Part shown: positions 1-7,265 of the stretch, piece by piece
Layout of the letters: each line of letters begins with the position of its first letter
Numbering within the stretch: position 1 is the stretch's first letter
Source: Mycolicibacterium sp. J2
GTDB taxonomy: Bacteria > Actinomycetota > Actinomycetes > Mycobacteriales > Mycobacteriaceae
Assembly (NCBI RefSeq): GCF_026240945.1
Contig: NZ_JAPFPY010000041.1
Span: forward strand, 1 to 36,394
Length of the DNA: 36,394 nucleotides
Direction: 5' to 3'
The notes under the pieces: model-generated
Told to the model about the DNA's origin: nothing
The model's database searches: none
What the model saw: only the letters and a program-made list of their open reading frames with translations
Position numbers and translations under genes: made by a program

Positions 1-75
1 CGTCGCACCGTCGGTGTCTCGGTAGAGCGCGACTGCGTCCCGTTTGAACTCGTCGGGATAATTTTTCCTTGCCAT
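1..75 (-). CDS. IS3-family transposase OrfA, N-terminal fragment (cut by window edge)
   Basis: The reverse strand reads from an ATG at 73-75 to the left edge, giving 25 residues beginning MARKNYPDEFKRDAVALYRD. This is the typical start of the small helix-turn-helix OrfA protein of IS3-family elements in actinobacteria, which binds the element ends and is joined by frameshifting to the DDE integrase OrfB. Only the start is present, so neither intactness nor the catalytic half can be judged. Transcription points out of the window, so the rest of the element lies to the left. Family assignment rests on this short but characteristic stretch. Confidence 0.8.
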   Translation of the reverse strand, partial: MARKNYPDEFKRDAVALYRDTDGAT

Positions 76-132
76 CGTGGACCGATCATCTCGCTTCCCC
101 CGCCAATCTTGCGGGATTCAGCGTGTCCAACA
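1..132. mobile_element. Inner end of an IS3-type element (approximate boundary)
   Basis: The transposase start at 75 means the element's end lies shortly to its right. IS3 ends usually begin TG and end CA. Read on the reverse strand, TGTTGGACACGC ends the non-coding stretch at 121-132, so I place the boundary there tentatively. A small CCCGC/GCGGG hairpin lies within this stretch. The other end of the element and any target duplication are outside the window, so the boundary is inferred. Confidence 0.4.
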
Positions 133-1560
133 CTCGGGGTCAAGGCCCGGCTTCTGATTGGGGTTGTTTTGCTGTTCCGGCGGACTCTGCTGCTGTCCAT
201 TCGGTTGCTCGCCGGGCCGCGCTTGCTGAGGGGGCTGGTTCTCGCCCGGTGGATTCTGTTGCCCGATCTGACTTTGCGGGTGCTGTCCGGCAGGCTGCTG
301 TGCCGGGCCTTGCTGGGGCCCAGCCGGTTCCTGCTGGGGTGCCGGTGGCGCCTGTTGCGGTGCGGGCTGTAGGGGGGCGTCGTAGTTGGGTGGCTGGACG
401 CCGTTGGCGGGTGGGCCGGGTTGACCTTGCGAGGGGTATTGGGGGTAGCCGCCTTGCGCCGGGCCGCCTTGGCCGGTGGCAGGGTTGTAGATGGATATGC
501 CGTTTGCCTGGTCGGGACCGGGATATCGGGAGTTGGCACCGCCCTGGTATTGCCCTGGCGGATCAGGCATTTGGGGTGGCTGGAACTGCGATGGGTCCGG
601 CCCGGACGAGCCCGATCCGCTGCCACCACCGCAGTCCGGTGGGCAATCGGCGCGGGCTCGGGGCATCGCGCCGGGCCCGGTGTAGGAATCGGGAACCGCC
701 AGGCCGAATGCGGTGGCCGAGAACCACAGCAGCGCAACAACTCCGGCTCCGGCGTACATCTGGCCCATGGGCGTGGTACCACTGCCGGGGGTGTGTGGGC
801 GGTGCGCCCAGGCCCACCATCCGGTCAGGGCTCCCCACCACCAGGTGTTCGCCAGCAATCCGAGGATCAGGATCGACGTGATCGCGGCGAGCGCTGCCTG
901 CGGGTCACCGCCGAGCAGCCAATCCGACACGCGGGGCACGAGGTAGCCGGACAGCGCCACCAGGGCGGCGGCACCGGCCAGCAGCATCAACCCCAGCCCC
1001 GGGCGCGAGGACCACCATGACGCCCACCGATCAGCGCCACGGCGGGCGCTGGTAGTCAGACCTAGCGCCGATGCCAGCGTGGTGGCGCCGCCGAACAACA
1101 ATGCTCCGGCAGTGGCGATGATCCCAACCTGCACCAGCGCCGAGAGCAGCGTCCAGCCGGCGGCAGTGCCGGTGGAATGCGCCCACCATAAGGCGGCGTG
1201 TCCGCGCAGCACCCACCAGATTCCCGCGGCACCAACAACCACTCCTGTTATCGCACGCACCAGTGCCGGAATTCCGGACATCGCCATGGTCGCGGCTGCG
1301 GTGATCGGAGCGACTGCGCGCTGGATGAGGGTGATGCCTTTACCCAGGGCGGTGAACGCGGCGAGCAGCAGCGCCACCGCCCCCACTGATAGATTGCCTC
1401 CCGGAGTGAGGACGTGCAGACCCCACACCCCAGCGACAAGCAGTGCGGCCCCGGTAATCCCGGCAGCGAAACCGGCCAGCGGTGGCGCGGGAACCGCGGA
1501 CGACGGCTCGGTGAGCGGTTCGCCACGATCGTGGCCATGGTCGATGGTGGTATTGCTCAT
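118..1560 (-). CDS. 7-TM membrane protein with long Pro/Gln-rich tail, function unknown
   Basis: This 480-residue protein is not one I recognise. It has about seven hydrophobic segments (roughly residues 29-51, 57-79, 97-118, 135-160, 187-208, 222-243 and 268-289). A Cys-Pro-Pro-Asp-Cys stretch and a Gly/Ser linker follow near 306-320, then about 150 residues very rich in Pro, Gln, Gly and Asn. A membrane core with a polar low-complexity tail is seen in VirB6/TrbL-like conjugation proteins, but I see no sequence proof of that. The ATG start has an AAGGA ribosome site about 8 bases upstream. It is the third gene of a leftward operon, 62 bp after the exported protein gene. Its last residues (ECWTR) lie at the proposed IS boundary, so the natural C-terminus may have been replaced. 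Confidence 0.7.
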   Translation of the reverse strand: MSNTTIDHGHDRGEPLTEPSSAVPAPPLAGFAAGITGAALLVAGVWGLHVLTPGGNLSVGAVALLLAAFTALGKGITLIQRAVAPITAAATMAMSGIPALVRAITGVVVGAAGIWWVLRGHAALWWAHSTGTAAGWTLLSALVQVGIIATAGALLFGGATTLASALGLTTSARRGADRWASWWSSRPGLGLMLLAGAAALVALSGYLVPRVSDWLLGGDPQAALAAITSILILGLLANTWWWGALTGWWAWAHRPHTPGSGTTPMGQMYAGAGVVALLWFSATAFGLAVPDSYTGPGAMPRARADCPPDCGGGSGSGSSGPDPSQFQPPQMPDPPGQYQGGANSRYPGPDQANGISIYNPATGQGGPAQGGYPQYPSQGQPGPPANGVQPPNYDAPLQPAPQQAPPAPQQEPAGPQQGPAQQPAGQHPQSQIGQQNPPGENQPPQQARPGEQPNGQQQSPPEQQNNPNQKPGLDPECWTR

Positions 1561-1622
1561 GCTCTAGTCCTTCGTGCAGGCAGGAGAACCCGGGGAAGTT
1601 GCAGTGCCGGCGTACGTAGTGG

Positions 1623-2861
1623 TCATTCGGGTCCGCCGACCATGTTCGCTTTAGCCCATGCCACTTCGTCCGAGGCAGTTCGGATGCACCCGTCGTACTC
1701 CGGCCCTGCGGATCCGAAGGTCACGACGCATTGTGCGGACATGTTGGCCAGCAGTCGGGCGTTGCAGGAGTCGACACTCGTCTGCGCGGGAGTGCTTGCT
1801 AGACAAAGCTGTTGCGTTTGGCATGACGCAAGGAAATTCGCGGCCCGGCCATCGGCGGCGGCATACTGGTCGGGGCCGCCTTGGCAGGTTCCGGAGTGCC
1901 GCTGCGCGTACAGCGTCGGGTCAACACCGTCAGGTCGGTGGGCTCCGGTCGGGTCGGCGACATAGTTGGCCGGCCTTGGCAGGATGTCGACGGAGGTGCG
2001 AGTCCCCGGTGGCAGGCCGGCCCAGTCCGGGGCCGGGGCGCCCGTAGTCGGGATATCCGAGGCCCGGTACGACAGCGTGATGGTGACCGGGAACGCGAAT
2101 ACGTTGGCAGGCCCGAGATCGATTGTCAGGTTGGATTGCCCAGGCGGGAAACCCGGCCCCAATGTCGGGGTGACTGACAGCAGTGCCTGATTGGCGTCGG
2201 TGGCGGTCGGGATGCTGAATGTGCCGATCACCCGGGCCGGATCCCCAGGGGCCGGATCGGTTTCGACCAGCACGGCATTGGTGCCTTGGCGCAGATGCGT
2301 TGCAGCGGGAAGTTTGATCCCGATCGGGTAGGTGCTACCTGAGAACACGGTCTTACGGGTGATCACCATGTCGGCCCCACCTCCGGCGAACGGGATCACC
2401 TGGTAGTCCACGTCGTTGGAGCCGTACACGGCGCCGCCATCAGGGGTCCAGGCAGCTGGCCCGAGACTGAGCTCGCCGGGTAGGTGGATCGCGATCTGCC
2501 GGTTTGGGTGTGCAGTCGGGGCGAAGATGCCGTCTTTGGCCCACATCGGTACTGTCACAGCACCACGTTCAGCTTGGGCGGCCAGTGGACGTTCCATGCC
2601 GGCGGTCTCCCCCTGCGGGGTGCTCGAAGAGATCCGCGCCCCGCCAATCGGATTGATCCGTGCCGGGTCTTCAGGCATGGGCCGCTGGACCGGCAGTGGC
2701 ACAGTAGGACGGTAAGGGTCGGTCGAGGCCGGGTCCGCGCCGGCGGTGCCGACGACACCGCCGGCGTTGCCCATCACCAGCAGTATCGCTGCGGTGACCA
2801 CAGCGCGCCGACAGAAGGGCCGTCGCTGGTGTCCTGAACGCAATGCGGTTGCCACGATCAC
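1623..2861 (-). CDS. Exported cysteine-containing protein, function unknown
   Basis: This 412-residue protein starts at a GTG whose first bases overlap the TGA of the preceding porin-like gene (GTGA), which indicates translational coupling. A basic N-terminus, a hydrophobic stretch at residues 20-40 and an Ala-Gly-Ala/Asp site near 42 form a Sec signal peptide. The mature part begins Pro-rich, then looks beta-rich, with phrases such as FSIPTATDANQ and TLSYRAS. The last 110 residues hold six cysteines spaced as in a small disulphide-bonded domain. No enzyme motif is visible. Its place between an MspA-type porin and a multi-spanning membrane protein suggests an envelope complex. I do not recognise the family. 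Confidence 0.72.
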   Translation of the reverse strand: MIVATALRSGHQRRPFCRRAVVTAAILLVMGNAGGVVGTAGADPASTDPYRPTVPLPVQRPMPEDPARINPIGGARISSSTPQGETAGMERPLAAQAERGAVTVPMWAKDGIFAPTAHPNRQIAIHLPGELSLGPAAWTPDGGAVYGSNDVDYQVIPFAGGGADMVITRKTVFSGSTYPIGIKLPAATHLRQGTNAVLVETDPAPGDPARVIGTFSIPTATDANQALLSVTPTLGPGFPPGQSNLTIDLGPANVFAFPVTITLSYRASDIPTTGAPAPDWAGLPPGTRTSVDILPRPANYVADPTGAHRPDGVDPTLYAQRHSGTCQGGPDQYAAADGRAANFLASCQTQQLCLASTPAQTSVDSCNARLLANMSAQCVVTFGSAGPEYDGCIRTASDEVAWAKANMVGGPE

Positions 2862-3598
2862 AAGTCCTTAGGTTCGCCGTAGAGGGTCTGGGTGTCGTTG
2901 CCGTTATCGGTGCGAACCCGGATCGTGGTGTAGGACTGGATCTTCACCTGGCCGCCGCATCCGTCGGCTTCGATGTTCTGATCGCGCAGATTGGACACCG
3001 CATGCATGCTGCGCAGGCTGATCCGATCCAATGGAACCTGCGCCAGGCCACCAGGTTTGAGCAACACTCGGATATGGCCACCCAGATGTTCCTGCACACC
3101 CAGCGTGGCACCGGCCGACGCGCCGCCGAACCCACCGCCTCCACCGCCGCCACCGCCGGCACCGCCCTGCCCTTGCCCGAACCCACCGCCGTACACCTGG
3201 CCGTTGATTTGTTGGTACGGATCAATCCCGGCATCCACACCGACCTCCACCCCCGGGGAGGAATCCGTCCGACAGCCCACGAAATACCCCGATTCGAGCT
3301 GCGCGTCCTGAATAACTGCGCCACCAGCACCGCCAATGCGGGCCTCCGAGCGCAATGTCACCCGTGCCTGCCACGAATTGGATGCACCCGCCAGATTGTC
3401 GATGTGATCGATCACCTCATTGGTGGTGTTCACATCCACCACCCAGCCGTCATCGGTAACGAACTGCGTCCACCGATCCGGCATCACCTGCGGATTAGCC
3501 GCTGCGCCCGGTGCGGCAATCAGGCATGACACTGCGAGAACAGCGAACGCCAAAGACCCGCTACCAAAGGGACCAGAAGACCCCAGACCGCTACCCAT
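2858..3598 (-). CDS. MspA-family porin-like exported protein with glycine-rich insert
   Basis: The 246-residue product has a signal peptide ending near PGAAA/NPQ. The mature part matches the MspA porin family as I know it: DGWVVDVNTTNEVID, a GG-x-(L/I)-x-x-x-x-LE-x-GY-x-VGC strand, a second cysteine in a DGC-GG motif, and the C-terminal ending TLYGEPKDL, close to the TTYGEPW end of MspA. MspA proteins form octameric outer-membrane channels for hydrophilic solutes. Between the two conserved halves (about residues 137-164) lies an almost pure Gly insert, where MspA has its pore-constriction loop. I chose the ATG at 3596-3598 rather than the adjacent TTG because GGAAGG lies 8 bases upstream of it. 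First gene of the operon; it overlaps the next start. Confidence 0.82.
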   Translation of the reverse strand: MGSGLGSSGPFGSGSLAFAVLAVSCLIAAPGAAANPQVMPDRWTQFVTDDGWVVDVNTTNEVIDHIDNLAGASNSWQARVTLRSEARIGGAGGAVIQDAQLESGYFVGCRTDSSPGVEVGVDAGIDPYQQINGQVYGGGFGQGQGGAGGGGGGGGGFGGASAGATLGVQEHLGGHIRVLLKPGGLAQVPLDRISLRSMHAVSNLRDQNIEADGCGGQVKIQSYTTIRVRTDNGNDTQTLYGEPKDL

Positions 3599-4203
3599 CA
3601 AGTTAACCTTCCCGCGTTCCCAGTTGAGCCAATCCGATTGCCTGACAGCGGTAACCGACTAACCCGCGAACGTCCCGCGATGTGCGTGGCGCAAGCACGC
3701 AGAACGTCGCGGCCAAGAGATGCGATGTGGCCACCTCCAACGACATCCGCTCTAACGCCCGCGCCGGGCACCGTCACGGTGTAGTCGGGAACCGGTTCGT
3801 CATCCGAACGTCAGCTGGCTGTGATCCGTCCCACAGCAAAGAATGGTGGTTCCCGGTTCGACTGCGTCCATAGATCGTGATCCCCCCAGCGAAGTGCAAA
3901 GCCCCCCGGCCTTGTCTGACTCCTTCGCGATATGTGGCAAACAATCGCATATACCTGACTGATACGTCAACCTGGAAGGCGGCCCAGCGACGGCTCAGGT
4001 GGCCTAACTGCCCTGATGTGCCGAGGCGGTAGCGTCACGAGATGCTGGCAAGAAGCCTCGGGTACTTCACCATGTGGCTGATCGCGCTACGTCGATGACG
4101 TGACCGGAGGGCGAAGTGGCATCATGTCCTCGAATTGTGGTTGTAAAACGATGCGCAGCAAGGAATTTCAGACTTCGCCGGCCGCAACTCGGTTGCCAAG
4201 AAT
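3599..4203. other. Intergenic stretch with no supported gene
   Basis: About 600 bp separates the porin operon (leftward, starting at 3598) from the end of the SdpI-like gene. I find no open frame with a believable start, composition or family resemblance. The longest rightward frame (about 63 codons from 3682) starts at GTG, lacks a ribosome site and looks random. The middle (about 3890-3970) is poorer in GC than its surroundings. The promoter of the porin operon should lie close to 3610-3660, but I cannot point to hexamers with confidence. Confidence 0.5.
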
Positions 4204-4617
4204 TCAGGAGCTTCGTGACGCCTCGCCCTCGGTATCGTTGTCGACAGCTTTGGCTGCACGGCTAGCGAGCGCCGCCGTACACATAGCGACCACGAAAAAC
4301 ACTGCGAATGCGGCCACTGCGATCGCTATGACTGCACCGATCGACCACGCGCGCAGTATCGCCAATACCAGCGCCGCGTCGGCCACTGCAGCCCACAGCA
4401 CATACAGCGGTGTCAATCGGGTTGCGGCCCGGTGGGCCGCAACCCAGGCCTGGTCGCTCCGCATCGTCGACGGGCTACGGATCCCAGCCCACTGGTTACG
4501 TGCCAGCGCACCCGTTGAGGCGCGAGACGCAACTGCGGCCATCACGACTACAAGGACAACGAAAGTGACAATGAACATGCCTGCGACGATCGCTGCCATC
4601 GAACGTTGGGCATCCAT
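4204..4617 (-). CDS. SdpI/YfhL-family small membrane protein
   Basis: The product has 137 residues. It has an N-terminal membrane helix (about 8-30), then the phrase NQWAGIRSPSTMRSDQAW at about 42-59, which is the signature of the SdpI family (R-N-x-W-x-G-I-R-x-P-x-T, then x-W-x-x-x-H/N). Two further helices follow (about 70-90 and 92-115). B. subtilis SdpI gives immunity to the SdpC toxin and relieves repression, but most family members, including mycobacterial ones, have no known role and no toxin partner, and none is visible here. The start ATG follows a GGGGGGAAAGC stretch. It lies 84 bp after the end of the LuxR-type regulator on the same strand, so it may be co-transcribed. Confidence 0.75.
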   Translation of the reverse strand: MDAQRSMAAIVAGMFIVTFVVLVVVMAAVASRASTGALARNQWAGIRSPSTMRSDQAWVAAHRAATRLTPLYVLWAAVADAALVLAILRAWSIGAVIAIAVAAFAVFFVVAMCTAALASRAAKAVDNDTEGEASRSS

Positions 4618-4701
4618 GCTTTCCCCCCGTGGCAGATTCTACGTGGGGCCGGCGAGTAGCTTGTCGACCGAGGCCGCCTTGCGTGCGGTCGCCGGCCGCG
4701 C

Positions 4702-5538
4702 TCAGGGAATCAACCGCCCCCGCCGAGCCCGCGACACCGCCTCATGCCGGGTCTTCGTGCCGAGTTTCGCTGCGGCACTGCGCAGATAGCTCTTGACGGT
4801 CTCCGGCTTCAACGAAAGGCGCTCCGCCGCTTCGGCATTGGTGCACCCTAAAGCGACCTGGGCGAGCACGTCGATCTCGCGCTGGGTGAGTGGCGCCGCG
4901 ATCGGTGCGCCGCCGGACAGGGCCGCGCCCAGCTGGTCGGCCAGCACCCGTAGCTGCCCTTGTATGGAAGCGGGTGCCGACACCGCCAGCCGGCGTAGGT
5001 CGGCATGCACCTCTCGGATCTGCTCGGGGTTGGCCACCCGATCACCGGAGGGTAGGTGCGCCTCACGCAGCCGCATCCGGCGGTCCACCTCGTCGCGCAC
5101 CCGTAGCTCGTAGGACAGTCGCTGGGCCGAGCCCACCATCAGGTCCATGGCCCGGCCACCGATCGGGGCGGCCGCCCGGTAGGCGCCGTACAGCATGGCC
5201 CGGGCCCGGCCGTCCACCAGCACCGGTACGGCCAGCACCGAGCGGATACCCTCACTGAGCACCGGCGCGTCGTAGTCGTGGGTGATGTGCACGTCGTTGC
5301 GATAGTCGGCGACCGCCATCGGCCGGCCCGCCACCATGCTGGCCCCACCGAGCCCGGATCGGGACCGCACCACCAGACCCCGCAGGCCGGACGTCCGGGT
5401 GCCGACGAACTCCGTGAGCAGCAGCGCATCGTCGTGCACCTCGCCGCCGAACAGCACCGGAACACCGGCCTCGGCGGCCACCCTTCGCAGCTCGGCGCGC
5501 ACCGCATCGGTATCGCGGGGCCTCAACAGCGATTGCAC
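4702..5538 (-). CDS. GAF domain LuxR-type transcriptional regulator
   Basis: A 278-residue regulator. Residues about 15-150 form a GAF-like sensor region (FVGTRTSGLRG, RSVLAVPVLVDGRARAMLYG). A helical linker follows, and residues about 217-275 are a LuxR/GerE DNA-binding domain: LTQREIDVLAQVALGCTN, then AAERLSLKPETVKSYLRSA and KLGTKTRHEAV. It is transcribed divergently from the two acyl-CoA synthetase genes with only 56 bp between starts, so it most likely controls them, with an acyl or other small ligand sensed by the GAF part; that is inferred from position. The start is GTG with GAGGGGA about 7 bases upstream. Confidence 0.85.
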   Translation of the reverse strand: MQSLLRPRDTDAVRAELRRVAAEAGVPVLFGGEVHDDALLLTEFVGTRTSGLRGLVVRSRSGLGGASMVAGRPMAVADYRNDVHITHDYDAPVLSEGIRSVLAVPVLVDGRARAMLYGAYRAAAPIGGRAMDLMVGSAQRLSYELRVRDEVDRRMRLREAHLPSGDRVANPEQIREVHADLRRLAVSAPASIQGQLRVLADQLGAALSGGAPIAAPLTQREIDVLAQVALGCTNAEAAERLSLKPETVKSYLRSAAAKLGTKTRHEAVSRARRGRLIP

Positions 5539-5542
5539 AGAT

Positions 5543-5559
5543 TCCCCTCTTTCGGGGGT
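5543..5559. promoter_or_regulatory. Inverted repeat CCCC-N6-GGGG between regulator and synthetase genes
   Basis: The 56-bp divergent spacer contains a dyad with arms CCCC and GGGG around TCTTTC. It is the only symmetrical sequence there and would be well placed for the LuxR-type protein or RNA polymerase regulators acting on both genes. The GGGG/GAGG part also serves as the regulator's ribosome site on the reverse strand, so the symmetry could be incidental. Confidence 0.3.
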
Positions 5560-5594
5560 AGCGGACCGACAACTGTGACGTAGATCCTATCTGC

Positions 5595-7265
5595 ATGACG
5601 ACCAACACCGACTTGTACCGCGAGGCGCGCGACCATCTGGTCGACGTCATCGCCGACTACGACAAGGCCGTCGCGACCTTCCAATGGCCTCAGATCACCG
5701 GGTCGTTCAACTGGGCCATCGACTGGTTCGACGTCATTTCCACGGGCAACGACCGCACCGCGCTGTGGATCGTCGAGCAGGACGGTACCGAGCGCAAGGT
5801 CAGCTTCGCCGAGATGGCGGCAGCCTCCGACCGCGTCGCCACCTGGCTCAAGGGCCTGGGCGTGGGCAAGGGGGACCGCGTCATCCTGATGCTCGGCAAC
5901 CAGGTCGAGCTGTGGGAGGCGATGCTGGCCGTCGCCAAGCTCGGCGCCGTCATCATGCCGACTACCGGCGCGCTGGGCCCGGAGGATCTGGCCGATCGGA
6001 TCGGTCGCGGGGGCGCGGGGTTCGTCATCGCCAACGCCGCCGACGCTCCGAAATTCGAACAGGTGCCCGGCGACTACGTCCGCATCGCCGTCGGGGACGC
6101 CGAGGGCTGGCATCGCTACCAGGACGCCTACGCCACGACGCCCGAACGACATCAGACCGTCACCACGGTCGACGACCCGCTGCTGGTCTACTTCACCTCA
6201 GGCACCACCAGCAAGCCCAAACTTGTCGAGCACTCGCAGATCTCCTACCCGGTCGGGCATATGTCGACGATGGCGTGGATCGGGTCGCGCCCGGGCGATG
6301 TGCACCTGGCGATCAGTTCACCGGGCTGGGCCAAGCACGCCTGGAGCTGTTTCTTCGCGCCGTGGATCGCCGAGGCGACCATCTTCGTCTACAACTACAG
6401 CCGATTCGACGCTCCCGCCCTGCTGACCCAGCTGCACCGCGCCGGCGTCAACACCTTCTGCGCCCCACCCACGGTGTGGCGGATGCTCATCCAGGCCGAC
6501 CTCGGCTCGAAACCCGAAGGGCTGCGCGAGATCCTGGGCGCCGGTGAACCGCTCAATCCCGAGGTCATCGACACCGTGCACCGCGCCTGGGGGTTGACCA
6601 TCCGGGACGGGTTCGGGCAAACGGAGACCACCCTGCAGGTTGGCAACACTCCCGGCCAGCCCGTCAAACCAGGCTCGATGGGCCGGCCGATGCCCGGCGT
6701 GCCGGTAGTGCTCGTCGACCCGCTGACCGGCGAGCTCGCCGACGAGGGCGAGATCTGCCTCGACCTCAGCCAACAGCCGCTGAACCTCATGACCGGTTAT
6801 CTCGATGACCCGCAACGCAATGCGGCAGTGATGCACGGTGGCCACTATCACACCGGCGATGTCGCCAGCCGCGACGCCGACGGGTACATCACCTATATCG
6901 GCCGCACCGACGACGTGTTCAAGTCCAGTGATTACAAGGTGTCCCCGTTCGAGCTAGAAAGCGTGCTCATCGAGCACCCCGCCGTCGTCGAGGCCGCCGT
7001 CGTCCCGCAACCGCACGAGACCCGGTTGGCCATCCCGAAAGCCTATGTGGCACTGGCCGACGGCTGGGCCGCCGACGCCGAAACTGCCCGCGCCATCATG
7101 GAACACGCCCGCGATCACCTGGCGCCGTACCTCAAGGTGCGCCGGGTCGAGTTCTTCGAACTGCCCAAGACCATCTCCGGCAAGATCCGGCGCGTCGAGC
7201 TGCGCCGGCGCGAAGAATCCGGGCAACCCATCGAGAGCGAATTCCGTTACGAGGATCTGCTCTGA
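5595..7265 (+). CDS. AMP-dependent acyl-CoA synthetase, acetyl/medium-chain AcsA-like
   Basis: The 556-residue product is an adenylate-forming ligase (ANL superfamily) that activates a carboxylic acid with ATP and joins it to CoA. Visible motifs are the phosphate-binding loop YFTSGTTSKPK at residues 199-209, DGFGQTET, the hinge region YIGRTDDVFKSSDYKVSPFELES, and the C-terminal catalytic lysine in SGKIRR (Lys530). The SSDYKVSP hinge and overall length resemble the acetyl/medium-chain (AcsA, MACS) branch rather than FadD. The substrate cannot be read from sequence. Its TGA shares one base with the ATG of the following synthetase gene, so the two are translationally coupled. The neighbouring LuxR-type gene is the probable regulator. 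No clear Shine-Dalgarno precedes the ATG, so the transcript may start close to it. Confidence 0.88.
   Translation: MTTNTDLYREARDHLVDVIADYDKAVATFQWPQITGSFNWAIDWFDVISTGNDRTALWIVEQDGTERKVSFAEMAAASDRVATWLKGLGVGKGDRVILMLGNQVELWEAMLAVAKLGAVIMPTTGALGPEDLADRIGRGGAGFVIANAADAPKFEQVPGDYVRIAVGDAEGWHRYQDAYATTPERHQTVTTVDDPLLVYFTSGTTSKPKLVEHSQISYPVGHMSTMAWIGSRPGDVHLAISSPGWAKHAWSCFFAPWIAEATIFVYNYSRFDAPALLTQLHRAGVNTFCAPPTVWRMLIQADLGSKPEGLREILGAGEPLNPEVIDTVHRAWGLTIRDGFGQTETTLQVGNTPGQPVKPGSMGRPMPGVPVVLVDPLTGELADEGEICLDLSQQPLNLMTGYLDDPQRNAAVMHGGHYHTGDVASRDADGYITYIGRTDDVFKSSDYKVSPFELESVLIEHPAVVEAAVVPQPHETRLAIPKAYVALADGWAADAETARAIMEHARDHLAPYLKVRRVEFFELPKTISGKIRRVELRRREESGQPIESEFRYEDLL

Noticed and set aside
3682..3873. 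Possible small rightward gene in the left intergenic region
   Set aside because: GTG start without ribosome site and no recognisable sequence or membrane plan.
3835..3880. tRNA-like GGTTCGA stretch that might mark an integration site
   Set aside because: The flanking bases do not form the five-pair T stem and there is no acceptor stem or CCA region, so it is not a tRNA or a convincing tRNA fragment.
4100..4789. Rightward open frame across the SdpI-like gene
   Set aside because: It is antisense to a protein with a recognisable SdpI signature and runs on into the regulator gene; Ala/Thr-rich without features.
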